64,000 bases of DNA from Planctomycetota bacterium (GTDB lineage Bacteria > Planctomycetota > UBA1135 > UBA2386), in assembly GCA_016716265.1 (NCBI GenBank), contig JADJWQ010000001.1, positions 682,001 to 746,000 of the forward strand, read 5' to 3'. The notes beneath the pieces were generated by a model. It saw nothing but the letters and a program-made list of their open reading frames with translations. It made no database searches and had not been told where the DNA came from. Shown piece after piece: positions 32,181 to 41,973 of the stretch. Numbering within the stretch: the stretch's first letter is position 1; each line of letters starts with the position of its first letter. The position numbers and the translations under genes are program-made.

Positions 32181-34421
32181 ATGACGACCACCTCCCCCCC
32201 CGCGCGGCGCTCCGACCGCGCCGCGCTCCGCATCGCGCTCGCGGGCAACCCGAACGCGGGCAAGACGACGCTGTTCAACCGGCTCACCGGCAGCTCCGCG
32301 AAGGTCGCCAATCACCCGGGGATCACGGTCGACATCGAGGAGGGCAGATGGGCGCTGCCGGCACGCGGCGTGGCGACGCTCGTCGACGTTCCCGGCGCCT
32401 ACAGCCTGTCGGCCCACTCGAGCGAGGAGCGCGTCGCCATCGCGGCGATCGCCGGCCTGCCCCCCTGCCAGCGGCCGAACGCCGTGGTGGTGGTCGCGGA
32501 CGCCACCGAGCTCGCGCGACACCTCTATCTCGTGCTGCAGATCCTCGAGCTCGACCTGCCCTCCGTGCTCGCATTGACGATGGTCGATCGGCTCGAGCGG
32601 GGCGGCCAGGACGTCGACACCGACGCGCTGTCGCAGGCGCTCGGGGTCCCGGTCGTGCGCGTCTGCGTGCACCGCGACCGCGGCATCCTCGAGCTCGGCC
32701 GCGCGATCGAGAGCGTGCTCGCGGAGGGTTGGCGACCCGCGCACCGCGACCCGTTTCCCGAGCCCGCGCCGTTGCACGCGGACGTCGAGGCGATCGCCGC
32801 AGCGGTGCCACCGGACTGGCACGCGCAGGACCCGGTGCGCGCGCGCGCGCTGGCACGCTGGGCCCTGTTGACCTCGGACGAGCCGGACGCGACGTCCGGT
32901 CTGCCGCCGCAGCTGATCGCCGCCGCGCACGCCCGGCGCACCGCGGCTCACGCCGCCGGCCGCGACGTCGACGCCGAGATGATCGGCGCGCGCTACGCCT
33001 GGATCGACGAGCGCCTCCGCCGCTTCGTGCGGACCGCGCCGGGCGCAGGGCGCACGCGCAGCGAGCGGGTCGACGACCTGCTGCTGCACCCGGTCGCGGG
33101 CTTCACGATCTTCGCGGCCCTGATGACGCTGGTGTTCCAGGCGTTGTTCGTCGGCGCGGATCCGTTCATCGGCTGGATCGAGGACGGCGTCGCCGCGCTC
33201 GCCGCGAGCGTCTCCGGCTGGCTCGGCGACGGCCTGCTGCGCGACTTCCTGGTCGGCGGCGTCATCGAGGGGGTCGGCGCCGTGCTGGTGTTCCTGCCGC
33301 AGATCCTGCTGATGTTCCTGTTCCTCGGGCTGCTCGAGGACACCGGCTACATGGCGCGGATCGTGTTCCTGATGGACCGCGTGATGAAGTCGGTCGGATT
33401 GCACGGCCGGGCCTTCGTACCGCTGATGTCGGGTTTCGCGTGCGCGGTGCCGGCGATCCTCGCGACGCGCACGATGGAGCGGCGCCGCGACCGCCTGCTG
33501 ACGATGCTCGTCGTGCCGCTGATGACCTGCTCGGCCCGGCTGCCGGTCTACGGGCTGCTGATCGCGGCGCTGTATCCCATCGGCTCCGAGCGGCCGCTCA
33601 CGCAGGGGCTGCTGATGGCGGCGATGTACGTGTTCAGCGTCGTCGTCGCACTCGCCGCAGCCGCAGTGTTCGGCCGCACGCTGCTGCGCGGCAAACAACC
33701 GCCACTCGTGCAGCAGATGCCACCGTATCGATTGCCGAACATCGGCACGGTCTGGAAAGGCATGCTGCGCCGTGCCGGCGTGTTCGTGCGCGAGGCCGGC
33801 ACCGTCATCCTGCTCTGCACGATCGGCATGTGGGCCCTGCTCAGCTTCCCGCGCGAGCTCGCTCCACCGGTGCGCGGCGCGTTCGACGCGCAGCGTGCCG
33901 AGGCACGCGCGCAGGCCGCGGAGGATCCTTCGGACACCACCGAGGCCCGGCTCGTCGCGCGCCTCGGCGCAATCGACGCGGAGGAGGAAGGTGCACGCCT
34001 GCGCGCGAGCTGGGCCGGCCGGCTCGGCCACACGCTCGAGCCGGCGATCGCCCCGCTCGGCTTCGACTGGGAGATCGGCGTCGGCCTGATCGGCGCGTTC
34101 GCCGCACGCGAGGTGTTCGTGTCGACGATGGCCATCGTGTATGGGCTCGACGGCGACCAGGACGAGACGTCCGTACCGTTGCGCGTGAAGCTGCGCGAGC
34201 AGCGCCGCCCGGACGGCACGCGCGTGTTCACGCCGCGCACGATCCTGTCGCTGCTGGTGTTCTTCGCGCTCGCGTGCCAGTGTCTCAGCACGCTGGCCGC
34301 CGCGCGCCGCGAGTCCGGCGGCTATGCGTGGCCGCTGTTCATGTTCGGCTACATGACCGTGCTGGCGTGGGTGACGAGTTTCGTCACGTATCAGGGGCTC
34401 GGATTGCTCGGCGTGGATTGA
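32181..34421 (+). CDS. feoB: Ferrous iron transport protein B
   Basis: 746 residues from ATG (32181-32183). The N-terminal G domain has G1 GNPNAGKTTLFN, HPGITVDIEEG (switch I region), and G3 DVPGAYSL. The G4 position normally reading N-x-x-D is TMVD (in LTMVDRLE), so guanine specificity could be changed. The membrane part has gate helices with PLMSGFACAVPAILATRTME and PLMTCSARLPVYGLL, the second cysteine-containing, as in FeoB. It imports Fe2+ across the cytoplasmic membrane, with G-protein control. Its end overlaps the convergent ccsA gene by 31 bases. Confidence 0.93.
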   Translation: MTTTSPPARRSDRAALRIALAGNPNAGKTTLFNRLTGSSAKVANHPGITVDIEEGRWALPARGVATLVDVPGAYSLSAHSSEERVAIAAIAGLPPCQRPNAVVVVADATELARHLYLVLQILELDLPSVLALTMVDRLERGGQDVDTDALSQALGVPVVRVCVHRDRGILELGRAIESVLAEGWRPAHRDPFPEPAPLHADVEAIAAAVPPDWHAQDPVRARALARWALLTSDEPDATSGLPPQLIAAAHARRTAAHAAGRDVDAEMIGARYAWIDERLRRFVRTAPGAGRTRSERVDDLLLHPVAGFTIFAALMTLVFQALFVGADPFIGWIEDGVAALAASVSGWLGDGLLRDFLVGGVIEGVGAVLVFLPQILLMFLFLGLLEDTGYMARIVFLMDRVMKSVGLHGRAFVPLMSGFACAVPAILATRTMERRRDRLLTMLVVPLMTCSARLPVYGLLIAALYPIGSERPLTQGLLMAAMYVFSVVVALAAAAVFGRTLLRGKQPPLVQQMPPYRLPNIGTVWKGMLRRAGVFVREAGTVILLCTIGMWALLSFPRELAPPVRGAFDAQRAEARAQAAEDPSDTTEARLVARLGAIDAEEEGARLRASWAGRLGHTLEPAIAPLGFDWEIGVGLIGAFAAREVFVSTMAIVYGLDGDQDETSVPLRVKLREQRRPDGTRVFTPRTILSLLVFFALACQCLSTLAAARRESGGYAWPLFMFGYMTVLAWVTSFVTYQGLGLLGVD

Positions 34422-36202
34422 CGCGCGCCGGGGGCCTCGTCGCGGAGTGCGGTCACCCACGCGACGACGGCCAGCGCGAGCTGCGAGGCACAGAACGCGA
34501 CGAGCAGATCGGCCGCGCCGGTCGCGAAGCCGTAGGAGTGCAGCCCGACCCCCATCAGGTTCACGCCCCACCACGCGAACGCGATCACGACGTTGCCGAG
34601 GACGGCGAGCACCGCGATCCCGCGCTCCCGACAGAGCCCGGCGGACCGCGCGTGCACCGCGATGAGCTGCCACAGCACGATGGCCAGCGCGCCGTTCTCC
34701 TTCGGGTCCCAGCCCCAGAAGCGACCCCACGCGTCCTGCGCCCACAGGCCGCCGAGGATCGTGCCGACCGTCGTGAGCGCGAGCGCGACGAGCAGCGTCC
34801 CGCCGATCGCCGCGCCGAGCCAGCGCGCGCGCGCCCGCCTGACCTCGTCACCGCGCAGCCGACCGAGCGCGTCCAGCACGACGAACACGGCACCGAGCGC
34901 ACCGGCGAACAGCCCGGCGACGTAGCCGAGCGCGACGGTCGTCACGTGCACGGACAGCCACAGATCGGCGTCGAGCACCGCCTGCAACGGCGCGAGCGTG
35001 TCGGTGCCGAGGAAGCTCTCGTAGCGCCCAGCGAGCAGCGCGCCGACGGCGCCGAGCCCGGCGGAGAGCGCCAGGGTCAGCCGTGCGGCGCCCGGCGGTC
35101 CTCGGCGCCGTGCGCGGCTGGCGAGCCACGCTCCGGCGGCGACGCAGCCGGTGGTCACCAGCAGGACCGACTCGTACAGCGTCGTCACCGGTGGCCGCCC
35201 GCGCAGCACCGAGCGCACCGCGATACCCCAGGCGAGCAGCATCAGGCCCACGCCGGTCGCCAGCGCGGCGGCGCGGCCCGGCCAGCACGCGCGCCGGCCG
35301 AGCGCCCCGCCGAGCAGCGCGAGCAGCGCGACCGCGAACGCCCACGCGGCGCGCTCGAACGGCGCGACGCGAAGGAGCCGTAGCTCGAGATCCACGCTCG
35401 CGACGAGGCCGGGATCGGGGACGGCGTCGCGCAGCGTGTCGACCAGCGCGGCCACCGCGACCCGCAACGCGGTCGGCTCGTCCTGCGCCGCAGCGACCGC
35501 CGCCAGCCGCTCGCGCACGCGCCGGGCCAGCTCGTCGCCGCGGCTGCTCGCGAGCTCGCTGCGGTCCGACCAGTCGGCGGCCGCGCCCGGCACCTCCGGT
35601 GGCACGAACGCGAGCCCGTCGCCGGTCTCGGCAGCGCCGTCGAGCAGCAGCCCTCCCGCCAGCCGCGCGTGGTCGCGCAGCGCGTCGCGCAACCGCGCGA
35701 GCTGGCGGCCGAGGCGCTCGCCGCCACCGCCGCGGGCGGCGCTCGCAGCCGCCGCCTCGATGCGCGCGACGCCCGGCCACAGCTCGTCGAACGCATAGCG
35801 GGCGCGGCGGCCGCGCTGCACGTCACCGATGCCGGCGAGCTCCAGCGCGCGGGCGTCGTCGACGACGAAGACCGGATAGCTGTTCGCGAGCGCGGGGCGC
35901 AGCAGCACGTCGAGCAGCCAGGCCGTCGGTCCGAGCCGCGTCCCCGCCAGCGAGCCGAACCGCGCGTCGTCCGGCACCTCGACCGACTCCCGCCCGCTCG
36001 CCTGCAGCAGTCGGACGCGCGCCAGCGCGCGCAGCGGCTGCACGCGCCCGTACGCCTGCACCGGCAGGCCGTCGAAGCGAGCGACGACATCCGCGGGCCA
36101 GGGCGCGGGCGCTGCGACGCCCGGCACGCCCGGCACGCCCGACACGACGACCGCCAGCAGCGCGGCGCAAGACCAGCGCCGGGTGGCGCGGGATCGGTTC
36201 AC
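34391..36202 (-). CDS. ccsA: Cytochrome c biogenesis protein CcsA/ResC-like
   Basis: 603 residues from GTG (36200-36202), overlapping the resB stop as GTGA. Residues 1-30 act as a signal or anchor. A large hydrophilic region of about 230 residues follows, longer than in classical CcsA. The C-terminal 300 residues hold eight membrane segments with the heme-handling WWD region FWGWDPKENGALAI and conserved histidines (SVHVTTVALGYV, GLHSYGF). With ResB it forms system II, which carries heme out and attaches it to apocytochrome c. The multiheme cytochrome encoded divergently nearby would be a client. The 3' end overlaps feoB. Confidence 0.88.
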   Translation of the reverse strand: MNRSRATRRWSCAALLAVVVSGVPGVPGVAAPAPWPADVVARFDGLPVQAYGRVQPLRALARVRLLQASGRESVEVPDDARFGSLAGTRLGPTAWLLDVLLRPALANSYPVFVVDDARALELAGIGDVQRGRRARYAFDELWPGVARIEAAAASAARGGGGERLGRQLARLRDALRDHARLAGGLLLDGAAETGDGLAFVPPEVPGAAADWSDRSELASSRGDELARRVRERLAAVAAAQDEPTALRVAVAALVDTLRDAVPDPGLVASVDLELRLLRVAPFERAAWAFAVALLALLGGALGRRACWPGRAAALATGVGLMLLAWGIAVRSVLRGRPPVTTLYESVLLVTTGCVAAGAWLASRARRRGPPGAARLTLALSAGLGAVGALLAGRYESFLGTDTLAPLQAVLDADLWLSVHVTTVALGYVAGLFAGALGAVFVVLDALGRLRGDEVRRARARWLGAAIGGTLLVALALTTVGTILGGLWAQDAWGRFWGWDPKENGALAIVLWQLIAVHARSAGLCRERGIAVLAVLGNVVIAFAWWGVNLMGVGLHSYGFATGAADLLVAFCASQLALAVVAWVTALRDEAPGARQSTPSNPSP

Positions 36203-37362
36203 CCGGCGACCTCCGCGCCGGTCCCGCGCGTCACGAACACTGCGGCGAGCATCGCACCGAGACCGACGACGACGAGCCCGAGCGCGACACCGAACCCCGC
36301 GCGGGGCCGATCACCCACCACGTGCAGTTCGACCTGCGCCGGCAGCAGCGCGCTCGGATCGCCCTCGCGCCAGCTGCCGAGGTAGATCGTCAGACCGTCC
36401 CGGCGCAGCGGCGCGCCGGGCGCGATCGTGTGCGCGGCAACCAGCCCGTCCGCGCTCGTCACCGCGAGCCGGGCGAGGATCTCGCGCGGCACCGGCGTGC
36501 CGGGGTGGCGAGCGACGTCGAATCCCGTCAGTCGAAGCTCGAAGGGCAGGTGCAGCCGCGCGCGCACGAGTCGCAGCCCGAGCTGTCGATCGCCGTCGGC
36601 GAAACCCAGCGGCGCCCGGTCGAAGCCCCACAGCACTCCGGACGCGAGCTCGGTGCCATCCGCGCGCGACACCGCGACCCGGCATCCCGCGACGTTGCGG
36701 CGCCACTCCGCGTAGGGCTCGACCGGCAGCAACCCCGCATCGCGCCGCACGGCATTCGGCTCGAAGCCGGCGAGCTGCGCGCGAAGCCCGCTGCCGCCGA
36801 GCGCGGCCTCGACCACTCCGCCGATGGCACTCTCGAGCCGCTCGGACGGGACGCTCGCCACCCGCACCCCGGTCGCGACGTCGACCAGCTCGAGCGTCCA
36901 CCTCCCCGGTGACGGGCAGGCCGCAACGGAATCCCCGACCCGCAGCTCGACCGCGCCGTGTCGCTCGTCTCCGCCGGTGAGCAGAGCGGCTCCGAGCAGC
37001 GCGAGCAGGCCGGCGTGGACGACGAGCACGCCGGTGCCGCGCGACGCCGCGCGCCAGCCACCGCGCGCCGCGCGTCTGCTGACCCGCACGGCGAGTCGCA
37101 GCCCACCGCCGACCGCCAGGTTGACGGCCAATGCCGCGAGCAGCAGCCGACCGCCCGGCAGCGTCGGCACGTCGACGCCACCGATGTGCGCGACGATCCA
37201 CCACGAGCCGAACAGCTCCCGCTGCGCCCGGTACAGTCCGATCCTGCCCTGCGCGAGCGTCCCGGCGCAGGTGACCGCGAGCAGCAGCGCCAGCAGCGCG
37301 ATGGTCAGCCGCACCGAGCCGAGCGCGGCGGCGACGGTGCTAGGGATCGGGCGGCGGGTCAC
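36199..37362 (-). CDS. resB: Cytochrome c biogenesis protein ResB-like
   Basis: 387 residues if started at GTG (37360-37362); the open frame extends to 37449 with low-complexity sequence. Membrane segments at about 14-33 (SVRLTIALLALLLAVTCAG), 75-90 and 110-130, followed by a large soluble domain and a final anchor near the C-terminus (GFGVALGLVVVGLGAMLAAVFV). The pattern TLAQ...LYRAQRELFGSWW, and later RHPGTPVPREILARLAVTS and TIYLGSWREG, fit ResB/Ccs1, partner of CcsA in system II. Reading into ccsA by GTGA overlap makes the pair a coupled operon. Divergent from the cytochrome gene across about 155 bases. Confidence 0.85.
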   Translation of the reverse strand: MTRRPIPSTVAAALGSVRLTIALLALLLAVTCAGTLAQGRIGLYRAQRELFGSWWIVAHIGGVDVPTLPGGRLLLAALAVNLAVGGGLRLAVRVSRRAARGGWRAASRGTGVLVVHAGLLALLGAALLTGGDERHGAVELRVGDSVAACPSPGRWTLELVDVATGVRVASVPSERLESAIGGVVEAALGGSGLRAQLAGFEPNAVRRDAGLLPVEPYAEWRRNVAGCRVAVSRADGTELASGVLWGFDRAPLGFADGDRQLGLRLVRARLHLPFELRLTGFDVARHPGTPVPREILARLAVTSADGLVAAHTIAPGAPLRRDGLTIYLGSWREGDPSALLPAQVELHVVGDRPRAGFGVALGLVVVGLGAMLAAVFVTRGTGAEVAG

Positions 37363-37517
37363 TGGGGGACGGAGCGGGGTCGGTGGCACCGGGCGGCGCA
37401 GCAGTGTAGCGGCAGCGCGGCGGCCAAAGAGCCCCGAACCCGCGCACATTGCAGGCCCACGGAATCGGCGAGGCGGGGTGCGCGTCCCCGCCTGCGAGCG
37501 GCTAACTTCGCCGGACC

Positions 37518-38900
37518 ATGTCGCGATTCCTGCTGCTGCTCCGCTCGAACTGGATCTCCGCGGCCGGCGCCCTGCTGACCACGCTGTCCTTCATGCTGAT
37601 GGTCACGACCTACGTGTACCTGTCGCTGTACGGCAGCAGCCACAACGCCTACGTCGGGCTGTTCGCATTCGTGGTGCTGCCAGGGCTGTTCGTCGTCGGC
37701 CTCGTCGTGATTCCGATCGGCCTGCTGGTCTACCGCCACCAGCTGAAGAGCCGGATGGCCGAGCTCACCGGCAGACCGATCCGCCTGCTGCGCGTGCTCG
37801 CGATCCTGACCGTCGTGAACATCGCCGTGGCCGGCACGGCCGGCTACGAGGCGATGCACTACATGGACTCCCAGCAGTTCTGCGGGACCCTGTGCCACGA
37901 GGTCATGTCGCCCACCTACCAGGCCTACGTCGATTCCCCGCACGCGCGCGTCGCGTGCGTCGACTGCCACATCGGTCCCGGCGCGTCCTGGTTCGTCAAG
38001 TCGAAGCTGTCGGGCCTGCGGCAGGTCACCGCGGTGATCTTCGACTCGTTCAGCCGGCCCGTGCCGACGCCGGTCCACGACCTGCGCCCGGCGCGCGAGA
38101 CCTGCGAGCAATGCCATTGGCCCGAGCGCTTCTCGGGCGACCGCCTCGTGGTGCGCAAGCACTTCGAGGACGACGACGCGGTCACGCCATCGACGAACGT
38201 GCTCGTGCTGAAGACCGGCGGCATGCGCCCCGACGGCCAGGCGACCGGCATCCACTGGCACGTGCACCGCGGCGACAGCGTCGAGTACGTGACGACCGAC
38301 GACCGCCGGCAGCACATCCCGTGGGTGCGGCTGTCGCGGGCGGACGGCACGGTCCAGGTCTTCACGTCGGGCGGCCTCGACCAGGATGCTCCGCCGCCCC
38401 AGGGCGAGCGGCGCACGATGGACTGCGTCGACTGCCACAACCAGCCGAGCCACGGCTTCCGCTCGCTCGACAGTGCGATCGACCAGGCGATCGCGGCCGG
38501 CTTCGTGTCACGCGAGCTGCCGGCGGTCCGCAAGGTCGGTAAGGATCTGCTCCAGCAGGAGTGGACGCGCGACGGTGTGCGCGACGGCATGCGCAAGAAG
38601 CTGGAGGAGCACTACGGCGCGATGGAGGGGCTGTCGGATGCCGCGCGCGCAACCATCCCCGCCGCCGCGGAAGCGCTCGCCGATGCGTGGCTCCGCAACG
38701 TGTACCCCGACATGCGCATCACCTGGGGCACCTACCCGAGCTTCCAGAACCACGACGGCTGCATGCGCTGCCACGACGGCGAGCACGTCAACAAGGACGG
38801 CGACGAGATCTCGATGGAGTGCGAGAACTGCCACGCCATCCTCGCGATGCAGGAGGAAGAGCCGGACATCCTCGAGCAGCTCGGGATGACCTCCAAGTAG
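37518..38900 (+). CDS. NapC/NirT-like multiheme cytochrome c
   Basis: 460 residues from ATG (37518-37520). Three hydrophobic segments at about 10-32, 42-65 and 88-108 anchor the protein. The rest faces outside and carries heme sites: FCGTLCHEV (CxxxCH) near 117-123, ACVDCHIGPG, CEQCHWPERF, DCVDCHNQPSHG, GCMRCHDGEH and CENCHAIL (all CxxCH), six in total. Spacing and the first site match NapC/NirT quinol dehydrogenases, which take electrons from the quinol pool to a reductase outside the cytoplasm. The partner reductase is not in the window. Proximity to ccsA-resB suggests co-regulation. Confidence 0.88.
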   Translation: MSRFLLLLRSNWISAAGALLTTLSFMLMVTTYVYLSLYGSSHNAYVGLFAFVVLPGLFVVGLVVIPIGLLVYRHQLKSRMAELTGRPIRLLRVLAILTVVNIAVAGTAGYEAMHYMDSQQFCGTLCHEVMSPTYQAYVDSPHARVACVDCHIGPGASWFVKSKLSGLRQVTAVIFDSFSRPVPTPVHDLRPARETCEQCHWPERFSGDRLVVRKHFEDDDAVTPSTNVLVLKTGGMRPDGQATGIHWHVHRGDSVEYVTTDDRRQHIPWVRLSRADGTVQVFTSGGLDQDAPPPQGERRTMDCVDCHNQPSHGFRSLDSAIDQAIAAGFVSRELPAVRKVGKDLLQQEWTRDGVRDGMRKKLEEHYGAMEGLSDAARATIPAAAEALADAWLRNVYPDMRITWGTYPSFQNHDGCMRCHDGEHVNKDGDEISMECENCHAILAMQEEEPDILEQLGMTSK

Positions 38901-39070
38901 CCGACGGCGCCGTCGCATTGCGCATCGTCTGCTGCGCGAGCGACCGGCTCGACACCCTCGCACGCGTGGCGACAGGCATCGATCCGCCGGTCGCCCCCAC
39001 GGATTTGCGAGCCGCGGCGCGGTCGTGCGGACGGGAAAGGGCACGCGACGTCCCCTTCCCCGCTCCTCCC

Positions 39071-41777
39071 ATGCGAACCGCCAGAGCCTGGTATGGCCTG
39101 CTGATGGGCGTGTCCGCCGTCGTCGGTGTGCACCACGCGACGAGTCCCCATCCCCGCATCCTCGGTCTCGACGATCGACTCGAGCTCCGCGGCGCCCAGC
39201 TCCTCGGGTCCGGGCGCCTCGAGGCCGCGTCACCCGAGCTGACCGTCGCCATCGATCTCGATCGTGACGGCACGCCCGATCGCGTGCTGCGACCGGATGC
39301 TCGCGGCCGCTTCGTCGAAGCGATCCCGGCTCGCGATCTCGGCCTGACCGGCGACGCTCCGCGCCAGATCGAGGTCCTGGTGTTCGGTGCGAGCGACGAG
39401 CCGCTGCTCCGCCACGACATCGAGGTCGTGCACGGCGCAGCGTCGGCACCGACCGACGCTCTCGCCGACGCCTCGTCGGGCGAGGTCCCGACCGCCGGCT
39501 GTCGCTGCAATGCGCTCGGCAGCGGCGCGTTCGCGTTCGGCAACGGCCTCGACTCCGGTGACGAGCCGTGCGTCGACGGAGTGTCGCTGGTGGACGGCTC
39601 GACCATCCTCGAGCTGCCGGTCGTCGCGCTCGAATCCGTGGGTCTCCACCTCGAGGTCTCGCTGTACCACCGCACCAACGTCGACTACAGCGGCCCGGTC
39701 GGCAACGCGATTTCGCACACCTACCTGTCGTCGATCACACAGGTCGCAGCGGACCGCGCGATCTACGTGTCGCCGCGCCTCGAGGTCTTCGACATCGTGC
39801 TCGCGCAGGGGAATTGGGTGCTCCCGGAGGGCTTCTTCGCGAGCCTCGAACGCAACACCCTGACGCAGCGCTGGGTCATGACGCACTACACCGGCCTGCG
39901 CTACGAGTTCCTGCTCGGCGGCGAGGAGCTCCCGGGCCCGCTGCTCGGCATCTCCGACGCCAACGGAAACACCCTCAGCCTCGCCTGCGGACCGTCCGGC
40001 GAGCTGCGCACCGTGAGAGACGATGTCGGCCAGCAGCTGACGTCGACCACGACGGCACCGGTCGTGTCCGCTCGATCGCCGATCCGATCGGCCGCACGTG
40101 GACGCTCGGCTACACCGGCAGCCTGCTGACGACACTCACGTCGCCGCCCACCGAGACGCTGGCGCTGCCGGTCGGCGAGTCGCCCCCCGCAGAGGCTGCG
40201 CTCTCGACCTCGGCGATCCGCGTGCTGACGACGACGCTGCGCTACGACGACCCCGCACACCCAGACCAGGTCACCTCGGTCATCGATCCCCGCGACGTGA
40301 CCGTCCTCGCGCTCTCCTACGACCCGGCCGGCCGCGTTCACGGCCGCAGCGCGGACGGCGGCACGACGACGTTCGTCTACGCGGACCAGCTGGCGGCCGG
40401 CGGTATCGCGCCACAGCCACTCGGGCTGCTCGAGCCGACCAACTTCGTCACCCGCGTCGTCGACGGCGCGGGCAAGGTCGTCGACAGCGAGCTGCATGGC
40501 AGCGCGGGCGGCCCGCTCGGCGGCAAGGGTGCGTTCGGATTGCGGCGCCGGGTGGTCTGGACCCGCAAGGCCGTCGACGGCACCGCGCCGCGCACCGCGG
40601 CTCCCGTCTACTACGAACAGCGCTTCCTGCACGACTCGGACGCGCTGACCCCGGTGCGTGCGACTCGGATGTTCGCCGCCGGTGAGCCGGCAGGCTTCGA
40701 CCCGTATCGCATGCCGGTGGGCATCCCGACGGAGGAGCTCACCTACAACGCGGTCCGCCAGATCGAACGGTGGCGCTACTCCGACGGCGCGGACGCGATC
40801 GAGTGGCAGCGGACCTACCCGCCCCACAACGCGCGTGAGCAGCTCCAGACCGTCACGGACGGCAACGGCAACGTGACGACCTTCGAGTACTTCACCGACA
40901 CGACGCCGAGCACCGACATCGATCACCAGGGGCACGCGCTCGGCTACCTGGCGGCCGAGACGTTCGGCGCCAACGGCAGCGCGCAGCAGGTCACCGCGCT
41001 CCGGACCGAGTATTGCGTGAACAACCTCGGCATGGTGACGCGCGTCACCGATCCGCGCGGCGCGACGTTCGCGCGTCGCTACCGCGCGCTGGGCGCGCCC
41101 CGCGAGGACGTCGGGCCGGCGGTGGTGCACGACGGCGGCATGACCGCGAACTACGTTCGCCAGTTCCATCTCGACCGCACCGGCCGGCTGACGTTGACGC
41201 GCTGGCGGAACCTCGACCACACCGGTGGAGCGCGCACCAACGGCCGGGTCGACACCGTGGTGGCCCGCGACGCCTGGGGTCGGACGATCGCCGAGCGCCG
41301 CGAGGTCGACGCCGATCCGACACACGACCTCGTGACCCGCACGGCGTACGACGCGCTCGGTGGTCCGATCGCGTCGATGAAGCCGGCGGGCAACCGCGAG
41401 TTCACGGTCTACGACGAGGGCGGGCTGGTGCTGCGCACGTTCGCAGGCGTGTCCGCACCGGTCTCGCGTGACCCGCTCGAGTCGTATCCGGGTCCGACCG
41501 CCACGACGCTGCCGGGTGGTGCGACGTTCCTCCGCATGCGGAGCCACGACTACGATTCGCGTGGCAATCGCGTCCGTGACCGCGACGGTCGCGGCTCCGT
41601 CTGGACCCGCGCCTTCGACTTCCGCGACCGGGAGGTCCTGCGGAGCTCTGCTCGAGTTGTCCGTGCTGCGAGACCCCGGTGGCCTGCGTGCAGCCGGTCC
41701 CGACCACCTGCTACCCCCCGGACGGCGACGGCCAGGGCTACGCCGCCGCCGGCACGATGAGCGGCGCGTCGTACTGA
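39071..41777 (+). pseudogene. RHS/YD-repeat secreted protein with two frame breaks
   Basis: Begins with ATG (39071-39073) and a signal-like N-terminus. Frame 2 reads to about 40045, ending in the RHS-style ISDANGNTLSLACGPSGELR. A -1 shift at about 40043-40051 enters frame 1, which reads GTGRVRSIADPIGRTWTLGY, TVTDGNGNVTTFEY, VTDPRGATFARRYRALG and similar YD repeats. A second -1 shift at about 41636-41643 gives a Cys-rich tail ending in GTMSGASY and the stop at 41775. Total about 900 codons. RHS repeat proteins form hollow shells around toxins or act as surface adhesins; here no toxin domain is visible. Each frame break costs one base, so sequencing deletions could explain them; otherwise it is a pseudogene. 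Confidence 0.72.
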
Positions 41778-41790
41778 GACCGGAATCGAC

Positions 41791-41817
41791 GCGGCCGGCG
41801 CGGTGGGCGCCGGCCGC
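41791..41817 (+). terminator. 11-bp perfect hairpin after the RHS-type gene
   Basis: GCGGCCGGCGC (41791-41801) pairs with GCGCCGGCCGC (41807-41817) around a 5-nt loop, 13 bases past the stop. No T-run follows; very stable. Confidence 0.6.
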
Positions 41818-41973
41818 GCGGACTCCGGGTCCGGTCGGCCGAAGGTCCGCTGGCAGCGGCCGGTCGGGCCGGGCGCCCGGGGCTTTCGCGGATTTCCAGA
41901 ACCGGCAGGCTGTGCGCGGACCCGTCCCCTCGCAGCCGGCCCGGCCCGGCGATCCCGTATCCTCCCTGAGCCG

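Noticed and set aside
31623..34745. A 1,040-codon open frame on the minus strand
   Set aside because: It is antisense to feoA-feoB, with low-complexity Arg/Ala composition; shadow frame.
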